64,000 nucleotides of DNA, taken from Deinococcus radiopugnans ATCC 19172. Its GTDB lineage: Bacteria > Deinococcota > Deinococci > Deinococcales > Deinococcaceae. Below, piece after piece: positions 14,601 through 24,891 of the stretch. The notes under the pieces are model-generated. The model made no database searches. It had not been told where the DNA came from and saw only the letters and a program-made list of their open reading frames with translations. The DNA is taken from positions 1 through 64,000 of the forward strand of contig NZ_VDMO01000011.1 of assembly GCF_006335125.1 (NCBI RefSeq). The letters are read 5' to 3'. Numbering within the stretch: the stretch's first letter is position 1; every line of letters begins with the position of its first letter. The position numbers and the translations under genes are program-made.

Positions 14601-15131
14601 TCAGTTCAGGGTGATCTTATTGGCGGTCAGCGTGCTGGCGGCTTCGTCAATCTCACCTTCAACCGCCACGTCGGCGGCGTCACGGTCGGTGCCGAAGAAT
14701 TCCTCGGCGGTGGTGGCGTTGCCCTCGAAGACCGTATCGGGCGTGACCGTCACGGCGTAGTTGGCGTCGTTCTCGTTCAGCGTAAAGGTCTGGGCGGTGC
14801 CGTCAAAGTCGGCCACGGTCCCTTCCAGGCCGTCACCCACGGCCATATCGACTTCCTCACCCGCTGTGGCGGCGTCGTCGTTGGTCAGGGTGCTGTCCAC
14901 ACCCGGGTCAGCGGCATTGTCCGTCGCGCCCTCGCCTTCGGCGATGGGATTGTCGACGCCCGCCTCGTTGGTGTCGGTCGTATCAACAGTGGTGTCCGGC
15001 AGAGTGGTGTCCGCAGTGGTATCCGGCACCGTCGCGTCCGTGGTGGTCGTGGTGGTGGTCGTCGTTTCGCTTTTGGGCGTGCAGGCAGCCAGCAGAGAAC
15101 CGGTCAGCAGAATCAGCAGGATATTTTTCAT
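14601..15131 (-). CDS. Thr/Asp-rich lipoprotein of unknown function
   Basis: 176 aa. A lipoprotein signal (MKNILLILLTGSLLAAC, lipobox LLAAC with Cys17) predicts anchoring to a membrane. The cysteine is followed by a run of nine threonines and a low-complexity Asp/Thr linker, then a compact C-terminal domain (GLEGTVADFDGTAQTFTLNE to the end) that resembles OB-like DUF5666-type domains. An upstream in-frame ATG exists, but the lipoprotein signal fixes ATG 15131. Function unknown. Confidence 0.8.
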   Translation of the reverse strand: MKNILLILLTGSLLAACTPKSETTTTTTTTTDATVPDTTADTTLPDTTVDTTDTNEAGVDNPIAEGEGATDNAADPGVDSTLTNDDAATAGEEVDMAVGDGLEGTVADFDGTAQTFTLNENDANYAVTVTPDTVFEGNATTAEEFFGTDRDAADVAVEGEIDEAASTLTANKITLN

Positions 15132-15357
15132 GCCTTGATTGTCCTTGGCAAGTCTCTTTCTCATATGAAAAGGGCTGTAGCTAACCTTTACCATGACCCG
15201 CAGACCATTAAGACTTGGCCGGCTTGTGATTTCAGAGGTTAGGCCCAGACGTTTGCGGTGGAGGAGGAGGGCAACGAGAATCGCCGTCGTTCAGGCGAAA
15301 CTGGTTGGTTTCGCGCCGCGTGTCATGTGACCTCGGAAACCGTTGCCGGGTCCTGCC

Positions 15358-17574
15358 TCATGTGCTGAAGGTGAACGCGCCCTGCGAGAAATCGACGGTG
15401 ATCGCCCCGCCTTCCTTCAACGCCCCGAACAGCAGTTCGTCGGCCAGCGGGCGCCCCAGCCGCTCCTCGATCACGCGGGCCAGCGGGCGGGCGCCCATCT
15501 GCGGGTCATAGCCCAGTTCGGCCAGCCGGGCGCGGGCTTCCGGCGATACGCTGATCGTCACGCCCCGCTCGGCCAGTTGCGCTTCCAGCTCACGCAGGAA
15601 CTTGTCCACGATGCCGGCCATGACCTCGCGCGACAGCGGGCGGAAATAGATCACGGCGTCCAACCGGTTGCGGAATTCCGGCGTGAAGGTGCGCTTGACC
15701 GCCTCGGCTTCCTCGCCCGCGCGGCCCTCGCGCCCGAAGCCCAGAGCCGGACGGCTGGCGTCGGCGGCCCCGGCGTTGGTGGTGAACACCAGAATCAGGC
15801 CGCGCCCGTCCAGCTTCTTGCCCGCGTGATCGGTCAGGGTGCCGTGATCCATCAGTTGCAGGAAGACGTTGTACACGTCCGGGTGCGCCTTCTCGATCTC
15901 GTCCAAGAGCAAGACCGCGTGCGGGTTCTTCGCCACCGCGTCGGTCAGCAGGCCACCCTGATCGAAACCCACGTAGCCGGGTGGGGCGCCGATCAGCCGC
16001 GCCACCGTGTGCGCCTCCTGGTACTCGGACATGTCGAAGCGGGCGAGGTGGATGCCCAGGCGATCTGCCAGCGCGCGGGCCAGCTCGGTCTTGCCCACGC
16101 CCGTCGGCCCGGCGAACAGGAACGCCCCCTGCGGTTTCTGCGCGTCGCGCAGGCCCGCGCGGGCCAGTTTGACGGCGCTGGCGACGGCTTCCACCGCCGC
16201 GTCCTGCCCGTAGACCCGACCCATCAGATCCGTTTCCAGCGTGGCGAGGGACTGAACCTCCTCCGCCTTCACTGCGCCCACAGGGACGCGGGCCATACGG
16301 GCCACCGTGGCCTCGATGTCGGCCACGTCGATCTGGCCGCCTGTTCCAGCGCTGCTGCGGGCCGCCCCAGCCTCATCGATCACGTCGATGGCCTTGTCGG
16401 GCAGGAAGCGGTCTCGCAGGTGGCGCACGCTCAGGCGCACGGCGGCGTCCAGCGCGTCGGGGGTGTACGTCACGCCGTGGTGCGTGGCGTACCTGGGGGC
16501 CAGGCCGCGCAGAATTTCCAGCGCATCCGCATCGGACGGTTCGGCCACCTCCACGGTCTGGAAGCGCCGCCACAGCGCCCGGTCTTTTTCCAGGTGGCGC
16601 AGCTCGGCGGGGGTGGTGGCCCCCATCACGCGCAGTTTGCCGCGTGCCAGCGCGGGTTTCAGGAGGTTGGCGGCGTCCACGTTGCCGCCTTCCGTGGCCC
16701 CGGCCCCCACCAGCGTGTGCAGCTCGTCGATAAAGAGCACGCTGTTTATGCCGTCCAGGGCGGCCAGCACCGCTTTCAATCGTTGCTCGAAATCGCCCCG
16801 GTAGCGTGTTCCCGCCAGCAACGCGCCCAAGTCCAGCGCATAGACCGATGCGCCTTTCAGGAATCCGGGGGCTTTTCCGTCCGCCACGCGCTGCGCCAGC
16901 CCCTCGGCCAGCGCCGTCTTGCCCACCCCCGGCTCGCCCACCAGCACGGGGTTGTTCTTGCCGCGCCGCGCCAGGATGTGCACCGCACGCGTCAATTCGG
17001 CGTCGCGCCCGATCACCGGGTCAAAGTCCCCGGCTCTGGCGGCGGCGGTCAGGTCTTGCGTGTAGGCCTCCAGCGGGTCTTGCTCAGCCTCGGCTTGCGG
17101 CGCACCTTCCTCGATGCCCGCCACGCGGCGCTCGCGGCTGCGGCCCTCCACCTTCGCCGTGCCGTGGGAGACGTAGGCCAGCATGTCCAGCCGGGTCACG
17201 CCCTGGGCTTCCAGCGCGGCGCGGGCCGGGGAGTCGGCCTCCTCCAGCAGTTCCACCAGCACGCGCGCCCCGTCGGCGTCCTCGCCCCCCTTGCCGCTGG
17301 CGTGCAGTTGCAGCACCGCGCCCTGCACGACGCGGTGAACGCCCAGCGTGAAGTCCGGCTCGGCGTCCTCCACGACTTCCAGCCCATCCAGTTGCATCTC
17401 CAGCTCGTCGCGCAGGCGCTCGACATCCGCGCCCACGGCCAGCAGCGCCTCACGGCCCTCGGGGTCATGCGTCAGCGCCAGCAGCAGATGCTCCAGGGTC
17501 ACGTATTCATGCCCGGCTTCCCGCGCGTAGTCGGCGGCGCGGGCGATGGTCACTTGCAGGTGATCGCCGATCAT
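15358..17574 (-). CDS. clpA: ATP-dependent Clp protease ATPase subunit ClpA
   Basis: 738 aa AAA+ unfoldase that feeds substrates to ClpP. Domains: N-domain (residues 1-145), D1 with Walker A GEPGVGKT, a short linker without the ClpB-type coiled coil, and D2 with [17 protein letters not shown] and the pore loop IGAPPGYVG. The missing middle coiled coil and the adjacent clpS distinguish it from ClpB/ClpC. ClpA with ClpS handles N-end-rule substrates. clpS lies 82 bp upstream on the same strand. The spacer carries a GGTCTAAGGG repeat. Confidence 0.95.
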   Translation of the reverse strand: MIGDHLQVTIARAADYAREAGHEYVTLEHLLLALTHDPEGREALLAVGADVERLRDELEMQLDGLEVVEDAEPDFTLGVHRVVQGAVLQLHASGKGGEDADGARVLVELLEEADSPARAALEAQGVTRLDMLAYVSHGTAKVEGRSRERRVAGIEEGAPQAEAEQDPLEAYTQDLTAAARAGDFDPVIGRDAELTRAVHILARRGKNNPVLVGEPGVGKTALAEGLAQRVADGKAPGFLKGASVYALDLGALLAGTRYRGDFEQRLKAVLAALDGINSVLFIDELHTLVGAGATEGGNVDAANLLKPALARGKLRVMGATTPAELRHLEKDRALWRRFQTVEVAEPSDADALEILRGLAPRYATHHGVTYTPDALDAAVRLSVRHLRDRFLPDKAIDVIDEAGAARSSAGTGGQIDVADIEATVARMARVPVGAVKAEEVQSLATLETDLMGRVYGQDAAVEAVASAVKLARAGLRDAQKPQGAFLFAGPTGVGKTELARALADRLGIHLARFDMSEYQEAHTVARLIGAPPGYVGFDQGGLLTDAVAKNPHAVLLLDEIEKAHPDVYNVFLQLMDHGTLTDHAGKKLDGRGLILVFTTNAGAADASRPALGFGREGRAGEEAEAVKRTFTPEFRNRLDAVIYFRPLSREVMAGIVDKFLRELEAQLAERGVTISVSPEARARLAELGYDPQMGARPLARVIEERLGRPLADELLFGALKEGGAITVDFSQGAFTFST

Positions 17575-17656
17575 TTGCGCCCCTGGCGGGCCGGTCTAAG
17601 GGTCAAAAGGCCTGAAGGTCTAAGGGGGGTGCCCTTACACCTCTGGTGGTCAGTTT

Positions 17657-17986
17657 TCATTCTGCTGCCTCCGGCTCGGCCACCACGCGCAGCGGATGGC
17701 CCTCCTGACGGGCGTGGGCAGTCACCTGGGCCACCTTGGTCTCGGCCACGTCGCGGGTGTAGACCCCGGCGACGCCCTGGCCCTTGTGATGCACCGCCAG
17801 CATGATGGTCTCGGCCTCCTGCTCGGCTTTGCGGAAGTACCGGGACAGCACCATCACCACAAAATCCATCGGCGTGTAATCGTCGTTGAGCAGCAGCACC
17901 CGGTACAGCCTGGGGCGCTGAGTCGTGGTGCGTTCGAGGGTCTGGGTGCGGCCTTGTTCGTCACGGCCACCGTCACGGCGCGTCAT
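17657..17986 (-). CDS. clpS: ClpS adaptor
   Basis: 109 aa. The adaptor binds destabilising N-terminal residues and delivers them to ClpA, encoded next. The conserved [11 protein letters not shown] motif that binds the N-degron and the VHHKG segment are intact. ATG 17986 is preferred over a longer frame because TACACT stands six bases before it (leaderless) and the family tail starts here. Co-transcription with clpA is likely. Confidence 0.93.
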   Translation of the reverse strand: MTRRDGGRDEQGRTQTLERTTTQRPRLYRVLLLNDDYTPMDFVVMVLSRYFRKAEQEAETIMLAVHHKGQGVAGVYTRDVAETKVAQVTAHARQEGHPLRVVAEPEAAE

Positions 17987-18132
17987 GCGGCGAGTGTAGC
18001 GGGCGCGGCGCTCAGGCGGCGGGGCAGAGGTTACGGTGGCCCCCACCCGGGCACGCCCTTCACGCGGGGCCGTTACGCCATTTCGCCTACTGGCCCCAGA
18101 AAATCCGTTTCCGGCGTATTCTGGACGGACTT

Positions 18133-19164
18133 ATGACCCCAACCTTGCCGGACGCCTCCGTTCACGTCCGTGACCTGAAAAAACAGTACGCCGTCCACGA
18201 GAAGGAGCCGGGCTTCATGGGCAGCCTCCGCAGCTTCGTGAGCCGCAAAACCAAGTATGTGGAGGCCGTCAAGGGGGTGTCCTTCGATCTCGCGCCGGGT
18301 GAGGTAGTAGGTTTTCTGGGGCCGAACGGGGCGGGCAAGACCACCACCCTCAAGATGCTCTCGGGGCTGCTGCATCCGTCCGGCGGCGAGGCGCGGATCG
18401 CCGGCTTCGAGCCGCGCAAACGCGAGACGGCGTTTCTCAAGCAGATCACATTGGTGATGGGCCAGAAACAGCAGTTGATCTGGGATTTGCCCGCGCTGGA
18501 CAGCTTTCTGGTCAATCAGGCCATCTACGAGATTCCCGACGATCAGTACCGCGCCACCATGCGCGAGTTCACCGAGGTGCTGTCGCTGGACGGCATCCTC
18601 AAGAAGCAGGTTCGCAAGCTGAGCCTGGGCGAGCGCATGAAGTGCGAACTGGCCGCCGCCCTGCTGCACCGCCCCCGCGTGCTGTTTCTGGACGAGCCGA
18701 CGATTGGCCTGGACGTGAACATGCAGGAGTCGGTGCGCGCTTTTATCCGCGACTACAACGAGCGTTACGGGGCCACCGTGATCCTGACCAGCCACTACAT
18801 GGCCGACGTGACGGCGCTGGCCCAGCGCATTCTGGTGATCGACAGCGGCCAGCTGGTCTTCGACGGCGATCTGGCCCGGCTGGCCGAGCAGGGCAAGGGT
18901 GGCGGCAAGACCGTGAAGCTCAAGCTGCGCGAGGCCGTCAGCGCCGCACAACTCGCCCCCTACGGAGGTGACGTGAAGGTGGACGGCCTGAGCGTGGAGA
19001 TGACCGTGCCCCGCGCCGAGGTCAGCGTGCGGGCCTCCAGACTGCTGGCCGATCTGGACGTGGCGGATCTGACCGTGGAAGACCCGCCCATCGAGGCGGT
19101 GATGGCGGAACTGTTCGGGGCGGCGGAGAAAGTGGACGTCAAGGAGGCGGTGGTCAGCCGATGA
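18133..19164 (+). CDS. ABC-2 exporter ATP-binding protein (COG4586 type)
   Basis: 343 aa. Complete nucleotide-binding domain: Walker A GPNGAGKT, signature LSLGERMKCELAAALL, Walker B VLFLDEPTIGLD. The motif GQKQQLIWDLP after the Q-loop is typical of the COG4586 family paired with DUF990-type permeases. The gene overlaps the next permease start (ATGA at 19161), so they form one operon. The substrate is unknown. A paralogous set lies at 42.4-45.1 kb with the ATPase last instead of first. Confidence 0.92.
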   Translation: MTPTLPDASVHVRDLKKQYAVHEKEPGFMGSLRSFVSRKTKYVEAVKGVSFDLAPGEVVGFLGPNGAGKTTTLKMLSGLLHPSGGEARIAGFEPRKRETAFLKQITLVMGQKQQLIWDLPALDSFLVNQAIYEIPDDQYRATMREFTEVLSLDGILKKQVRKLSLGERMKCELAAALLHRPRVLFLDEPTIGLDVNMQESVRAFIRDYNERYGATVILTSHYMADVTALAQRILVIDSGQLVFDGDLARLAEQGKGGGKTVKLKLREAVSAAQLAPYGGDVKVDGLSVEMTVPRAEVSVRASRLLADLDVADLTVEDPPIEAVMAELFGAAEKVDVKEAVVSR

Positions 19165-19961
19165 GCATGCTCCGCAAAACCCGCGTCCTCTTTGCCACCC
19201 GCTTTGCGGAAATGGCCGAATACCGCGCCGAGGTCATCATCTGGATGCTGTCGGGCACCATCTCGCTGGTGATGATGCTGGTGTGGATGGCGCAGGCGGC
19301 GTCCGCTCCCGGCGGCCAGATCAACGGCTACGACGGCTCCGAGTTCGCCACCTACTTCCTGAGCGTGTGGCTGGTGGGGCAGCTGCTGGTGGTGTGGGTG
19401 GGCTGGGAACTGGATTTCATGATCCGGCAGGGCACGCTGTCGCCCAAGCTGCTGCGGCCGATGGATCCCATGTGGGTGGAGTACGCCGCCCACGTTGCCG
19501 AGCGCTTCGTCCGCATCGGGCCGATGCTGGTGCTGCTGGCGATCTTCGCCTTCCTGTCGGGCGCGTCGTTTACTCGCGAGTGGTGGGCCTATCCCGTCAC
19601 GCTGGGCCTGTGCATTCTGGGCTTCACCGTCCGCTTCCTGTACGAGTACGCGCTGGGCCTGCTGGCGTTCTGGACGGAAAGCAGCACCGCCTTTTCCGAG
19701 GTGGCGTGGCTGCTGTACGCCGCGCTGGGCGGCCTGTTCGCCCCGCTGACCTTCTACCCGCAGTGGGTGCAGAACATCGCGGTCTGGACGCCGTTTCCCT
19801 ACATGCTGGGCCTGCCGGCGCAACTGCTGGCGGGCAAGGCCACGCTGGCGCAGGCGGGCCACGGCGCCCTGATCCTGTTCGGCTGGGTGGTCTTGTTCTG
19901 GTTCGTGCGGCTGGCGATCTGGCGTCTGGGCCTGAAGAAGTACGGGGCGGTGGGGGCGTGA
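19161..19961 (+). CDS. ABC-2 exporter permease (COG4587 type)
   Basis: 266 aa with about six hydrophobic segments. The start overlaps the ATPase stop. It contains the LLRPMDPMWVEY segment comparable to LLRPHDLLPWW in its paralogue at 42.4 kb. It should form the membrane part of the exporter together with the next permease. Confidence 0.88.
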   Translation: MSMLRKTRVLFATRFAEMAEYRAEVIIWMLSGTISLVMMLVWMAQAASAPGGQINGYDGSEFATYFLSVWLVGQLLVVWVGWELDFMIRQGTLSPKLLRPMDPMWVEYAAHVAERFVRIGPMLVLLAIFAFLSGASFTREWWAYPVTLGLCILGFTVRFLYEYALGLLAFWTESSTAFSEVAWLLYAALGGLFAPLTFYPQWVQNIAVWTPFPYMLGLPAQLLAGKATLAQAGHGALILFGWVVLFWFVRLAIWRLGLKKYGAVGA

Positions 19962-20064
19962 GGGCTGGGGACGCGGTTCGCAGGACGCAGGACGCGGTCA
20001 ACGCCTGGTCTTTTCCCGCGCACCGCGCACCGCATCCCGCGTACACCCCGAGCCAGAGGCGCAA
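19962..20064. repeat. Repeat-rich spacer between exporter permeases
   Basis: Contains direct GGACGC units on the left and GCGCACCGC units on the right that form an imperfect palindrome. The right part (TTTTCCCGCGCACCGCGCAC...CATCCCGCG) is shared with the metH linker repeat and with the spacer at 44,038-44,131. Confidence 0.6.
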
Positions 20065-20850
20065 ATGACCCGTTACCTGCGCTTGATCCGCATCTTCACC
20101 GGGGCCACCATCTCGGCGCAGCTGGAGTACCGGGCCAATTTCATCGGCGCCGTCCTGAGCAGTCTGGGACAGGTGGGCGTGGCGCTGCTGGCGATTGGCG
20201 TGCTGTTCGGGCAGGGCAGCGACACGGTGGGCGGCTGGACGTTCCGTGAGGCGCTGCTGGTCACGGGCTTTTTCATCCTGACCGAGGGGTTTATCGCCGT
20301 GTTTATCCAGCCCAGCATGAGCCGCATTGCCGACGCCATCCGCACCGGCAGCATGGATTTCACGCTGCTCAAGCCGGTGGACGCGCAGTTCAGCGTCAGC
20401 ACGCGTTACCTGAACGTGCTGCGCGTGCCCGACATTCTGATTGGCCTGGGCCTGATCGTGTACGCGGCCTCGGCGCTGACCACCACACTGGGCGGGGTGC
20501 TGATTGCCGCCGTGCTGTACGCCTCGGCGCTGACCATCGTGTACTGCATCTGGCTGGCGCTGTCCACCACGGCGTTCTGGTTCGTCAAGACGCAGAACGT
20601 GGCCGAACTGTTCAACGGCATCTTCGGCGCGGGGCGCTTTCCGGTCACGGCCTTTCCGCTGCCCGTGCGTTTCGCGCTGACCTTTATCGTCCCGATTGCC
20701 CTGATCACCACCGTACCCGCGCAGGCCATGACCGGGCGGCTGTCGCCCGCGCTGGCGATGGCCTCGCCGCTGGTGGCCGCCGGGCTGTTCGCCGTGACCC
20801 GCCTGTTCTGGCTGCGGGCGGTGGGCAGCTACACCAGCGCCAGCAGCTGA
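20065..20850 (+). CDS. ABC-2 exporter permease (COG3694 type)
   Basis: 261 aa, about six transmembrane segments. Contains the SMDFTLLKPVDAQF segment that matches SFNTFLLRPAPLRL of the paralogue at 43.2-44.0 kb. It is the second membrane subunit of the exporter encoded with the two preceding genes. Its TGA shares its last base with the ATG of the next gene. Confidence 0.88.
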   Translation: MTRYLRLIRIFTGATISAQLEYRANFIGAVLSSLGQVGVALLAIGVLFGQGSDTVGGWTFREALLVTGFFILTEGFIAVFIQPSMSRIADAIRTGSMDFTLLKPVDAQFSVSTRYLNVLRVPDILIGLGLIVYAASALTTTLGGVLIAAVLYASALTIVYCIWLALSTTAFWFVKTQNVAELFNGIFGAGRFPVTAFPLPVRFALTFIVPIALITTVPAQAMTGRLSPALAMASPLVAAGLFAVTRLFWLRAVGSYTSASS

Positions 20851-21557
20851 TGGTGGGGGAGAGGCTGGAACGGCTCAGGGCTGCGCTGTTGCCAGAGGGC
20901 TTTGAACTGCGGCAGGGGGCAGACCTGTCCAGCCTTGCCGCGCTGGACGCCTCCTTGCAGGCCCAGGACATCGTTCTGGACACCGAGGCCCTGCGCCGCG
21001 TCGCCTGGGCCGCGCTCGGACAACCCAGGCCCCGAGGCATCGGCCTTACGCCCGACGCCCGCGCCCGTCTGTCCCACCTGACTGACCTGCGTGACGTGTT
21101 CTCGCCCGCCGACGCCCAGCGGGTGGGCCGCGAATTCGCGGGCGAGCGGTGGCTGGCCCCCGACTTGCTGGCCGCGCGTCCGTGGCTGGATTCGCGCACG
21201 CCTCCAAAAGAAGTTGTGAGCGCTGTGATGGATTCGCAGTGGTCTGGACTGGTGGCGCTGCTGGGCGAGCATGGCCCATGGGTCTATGCGGCGAATGTGG
21301 CGGATTTGCAGGGTCTGGGCCGGCGGTACGGCGAACTGGTCAGGGCCGCCGCCCTCGCGCCCGAACATGAGGCGCTGGACGCGGCTTTCAGCCAGCCTGA
21401 GTTTCCCTCTCTGCTGGCGCGGCTGGAAGCCACGGATTACCGCCAGCCCTCCGGCGTGAAAGCTGACCTGATCGAACTGGAAAGGGCCTTCTGGAACGCG
21501 GCGCGGGCGCAGGCCCAGCAGGACTGGGAGGGCTGGCAGGCCCGGCGGGGCGGGTAG
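20850..21557 (+). CDS. Unknown protein coupled to the exporter operon
   Basis: 235 aa, soluble, no signal peptide or transmembrane segment. No family recognised. It is rich in Leu/Ala/Arg with predicted helices and has several tryptophans (QWSGLVALLGEHGPWVYA). The ATG overlaps the permease stop (TGATG), which indicates translational coupling and suggests a role tied to the exporter, for example an accessory or regulatory protein. Confidence 0.7.
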   Translation: MVGERLERLRAALLPEGFELRQGADLSSLAALDASLQAQDIVLDTEALRRVAWAALGQPRPRGIGLTPDARARLSHLTDLRDVFSPADAQRVGREFAGERWLAPDLLAARPWLDSRTPPKEVVSAVMDSQWSGLVALLGEHGPWVYAANVADLQGLGRRYGELVRAAALAPEHEALDAAFSQPEFPSLLARLEATDYRQPSGVKADLIELERAFWNAARAQAQQDWEGWQARRGG

Positions 21558-21567
21558 ACTGTGCCGC

Positions 21568-22287
21568 ATGACGAACCGACTTGCCGTCCGGCGGGGCGTT
21601 CGCCCCCGCGCGCTGTCTCTGGCCCTGTTGCTGGGCGCTGGTCTGGCGCTGGCCCAGTATTCACCGTCCGCGACGTTCGATCTGGGCGTGGGCTTCGGGC
21701 AGACGGCGCTGAGCAGTTCCATTTTGCAGGGCACCCTGGAACTGTCTGGCAAGTCGGGCAAGAGCGCCCCGTCCGCCTACACCCCCGATCCGCGGCTGGC
21801 CGTGAGGTTCAGTGAGGGACGCCTGGGCCTGTTCCGTCAAAGGCTGGCCGATCAGGCCATGAAAGGCAAATCCGCGCAGGAGAAGCAAGCCTTTGTCGCT
21901 TTCCTGAAGGACAACGATCTGGCGAACGGCCTGTGGGTTTTCAATGCCTTCGACAAGCGCAGTCCGGGCCTGCCGGAACTGGTGGCCACCTATCTAGGTG
22001 GGATGTGGAAACAGGTGTCGGGCACGAGTCCTGATCCAACCAAGCTGGACGCCCTGCGAGAACAGTTGCAGCGCTCCATGCTTCAGCCCGCCCAGTTCTC
22101 GAAGATTAACGTCATGTCCGCCGAGGAGCGTCTGGACTGGATGTTCAGCCTGTCCTATGACCACGACGCGCTGGCGCAGGACGGCCTGTTCAACGACGAT
22201 CCGGCCAGCCGCAAGAAACGCGCACAGCTGGCCCTGGCGTCGGCGAAAGCGAACGGCTTCGATCTGAGCAAACTCGATCTGAAATAA
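21568..22287 (+). CDS. Secreted protein of unknown function
   Basis: 239 aa. A signal peptide (ALSLALLLGAGLALA, cleavage near residue 29) predicts export. The mature part begins with a glycine/serine-rich segment and ends in charged helices (SAEERLDWMFSLSYDHDAL). No family recognised. TAGACT seven bases before the ATG indicates a leaderless transcript independent of the exporter operon. The TAA stop ends exactly where a dispersed repeat copy begins. Confidence 0.75.
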   Translation: MTNRLAVRRGVRPRALSLALLLGAGLALAQYSPSATFDLGVGFGQTALSSSILQGTLELSGKSGKSAPSAYTPDPRLAVRFSEGRLGLFRQRLADQAMKGKSAQEKQAFVAFLKDNDLANGLWVFNAFDKRSPGLPELVATYLGGMWKQVSGTSPDPTKLDALREQLQRSMLQPAQFSKINVMSAEERLDWMFSLSYDHDALAQDGLFNDDPASRKKRAQLALASAKANGFDLSKLDLK

Positions 22288-22423
22288 TCAGACCTCCGAT
22301 GGAATCGTTTGTAAAACGATGGAAATCCGAGCGGACGCGAGAAGGAGCAGAACGGGTTCCGGGCGTGAAGTTGACAAACCGCTGCTGTCCCGGTTTGTTA
22401 ACGAAACAGACGGAATCCGTATA
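22288..22423 (+). repeat. Dispersed structured repeat, copy A
   Basis: About 135 bp. The right end CGGAATCCGTAT matches the terminal inverted repeat of the family; the left end is degenerate. Hairpin 1 is ATCGTTT-GTA-AAACGAT (22304-22320). Hairpin 2 is GTTGACAAACCG/CGGTTTGTTAAC (22370-22402) with loop core GCTGTCCC. TAA stands on both sides. It fills the space between two convergent genes. Confidence 0.85.
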
Positions 22424-22427
22424 AGCC

Positions 22428-22847
22428 TCAGCCCTGCCCACGCTGCCGCGCGTAATCCCGGCGAACCATCGCGTTGCCGCGCATCATGCCGAAGCGTTCG
22501 TAGAACGGCACCAGTTCGTCGTCGCAGGCGGTGTCGATCATGTACAGGCCGTCCAGTTGGACGAACAGGCTCTCCATCAAACGTGACGCGATGCCCTGGC
22601 CGCGCCACCCGGCCCAAACCTCCAGCAGCGGAATGTACGCGCACAGCACGCCGTCGCTGATGGCGTGGACGAAGCCGATCACCTGGCCGTCGTCTACCGC
22701 CAGCGCCATCCGGTAGGAGCCAGCGAGAATCCGGTGCAATGTCTGCGGTGTCGGCGGGTTGGGCCAGCCCTCGAAAAAGCCGTTCAGGGCAGCGGGCGTA
22801 ATCCCTTCCAGGTTGGTTTGAAGCTGCATCCTCCCAGCCTGAAGCAT
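22428..22847 (-). CDS. GNAT-family N-acetyltransferase
   Basis: 139 aa. GNAT fold with the acetyl-CoA-binding loop WRGQGIASRLM and a C-terminal FYERFGMMRGNAMVRRD segment; close to the YdfB/AAC(3)-like small acetyltransferases. The substrate cannot be predicted. ATG 22847 is preferred because TAGGCT lies six bases upstream; an inner ATG follows six codons later. The stop is five bases from the end of repeat copy A. Confidence 0.85.
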   Translation of the reverse strand: MLQAGRMQLQTNLEGITPAALNGFFEGWPNPPTPQTLHRILAGSYRMALAVDDGQVIGFVHAISDGVLCAYIPLLEVWAGWRGQGIASRLMESLFVQLDGLYMIDTACDDELVPFYERFGMMRGNAMVRRDYARQRGQG

Positions 22848-22907
22848 GATCCAAGCCTAAGCATCGGCCATCTGGCGCACTTCACGTCGCCGCCCTACAT
22901 TGGCCGC

Positions 22908-23993
22908 ATGCCCGACACCACGCCCAAACTGTTCCAACCGCTCAAACTTCAGGGGCTGACCCTGCCCAACCGGATCGTCGTGTCGCCGATGTGCATGTAC
23001 AGCGCCCACAACGGGCTGGCCAACGATTTTCACCTCGTCCATCTGGGCCAGTTCGCGCTGGCCGCGCCGGGCCTGATCTTCACCGAGGCCGCCGCCGTCT
23101 CGCCCGAGGGGCGCATCAGCCCCGAGGATCTGGGCCTGTGGGCCGACGAGCAGATCATCCCGCTGGGGCGCATTACCGACTTCATCCACGCGCAGGGCGG
23201 GCGAGTCGGCATTCAGCTGGCGCATGCCGGGCGCAAGGCCAGCACCTACGCCCCATGGCGTGGCAAGGGCGCGGTGGCGCACGAGTACGGCGGATGGGGC
23301 GTGATCGGGCCGGATACGCAGGCGTTCGCGCCGGTCTTTCACACCCCCAACGCCATGACCGCCGACGACATCGGGCGCGTCACGCAGGATTTCGTGGCGG
23401 CTGCCCAGCGGGCGGAGATTGCCGGCTTCGACGTCGTCGAGATTCATGCCGCCCACGGCTACCTGCTGCACCAGTTCATGTCGCCGCTGTCGAACTCGCG
23501 CACCGACGACTACGGCGGCTCCTTCGAGAACCGTACCCGCTTTCTCATGGACGTGGTGCGGGCCGTGCGCGGCGGCTGGCCCATGCACAAGCCGCTGTTC
23601 GTGCGGGTGAGCGCCACCGATTGGGCCGGGAGCGGCTGGGATCTGGAGCAAACGGTCAGGCTTGCGGGCCTGCTGGAGCGCGAGGGCGTGGATGTGCTGG
23701 ACGTCAGCAGTGGCGGCCTGACCACCGAGCAGCAGATCACCCCCGCCCCCGGCTATCAGGTGCCGTTCGCCACCGCGGTCAAGGACGCCGTACGCGATCT
23801 GGACGTCATGGCGGTGGGCATGATCGAGAGCCCGCAGCAGGCCGAGGACATCTTGCAAAAGGGTCAGGCGGACCTGATCGCGCTGGGCCGCCCGTTCCTG
23901 GGCGATCCGCACTGGGCCTGGCACGCCGCGCAGCAGCTGGGCGTGACACCGGATGTGGCCGCGCAATACCAGCGGGGCAACCGGCTGGACTAA
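22908..23993 (+). CDS. NADH:flavin oxidoreductase, Old Yellow Enzyme family (NamA/YqjM type)
   Basis: 361 aa FMN-dependent ene-reductase acting on alpha,beta-unsaturated carbonyl compounds. Typical segments: SPMCMYSA (FMN-proximal Cys of the YqjM subgroup), QLAHAGRKAS, EIHAAHGYLLHQFMSP with the HxxH active site, and LGRPFLGDPHW. The start follows TACATT by six bases (leaderless), so longer upstream frames are not used. It is a single gene, likely in oxidative-stress or xenobiotic detoxification. Confidence 0.95.
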   Translation: MPDTTPKLFQPLKLQGLTLPNRIVVSPMCMYSAHNGLANDFHLVHLGQFALAAPGLIFTEAAAVSPEGRISPEDLGLWADEQIIPLGRITDFIHAQGGRVGIQLAHAGRKASTYAPWRGKGAVAHEYGGWGVIGPDTQAFAPVFHTPNAMTADDIGRVTQDFVAAAQRAEIAGFDVVEIHAAHGYLLHQFMSPLSNSRTDDYGGSFENRTRFLMDVVRAVRGGWPMHKPLFVRVSATDWAGSGWDLEQTVRLAGLLEREGVDVLDVSSGGLTTEQQITPAPGYQVPFATAVKDAVRDLDVMAVGMIESPQQAEDILQKGQADLIALGRPFLGDPHWAWHAAQQLGVTPDVAAQYQRGNRLD

Positions 23994-24094
23994 ACCTGCC
24001 GCTCTGTTCCGATCAGCGTGTGCTCGCTTTTTAAGCTGAAGAACCGTTCTCCGTTGTTCAGGCTTGCGGTTCAAGTCGAGGCCCGTGGGCCTGT

Positions 24095-24787
<693 letters not shown>

Positions 24788-24891
24788 CTTACCCTGCGCG
24801 TCTGCGCCCAGCGGGGGAGACCCTTCGCCGTTTCTTGTAATGAAATCCACTTTCCGGTCTTGTCGCACCTTCCCGCGCTATTCTGTATCCG

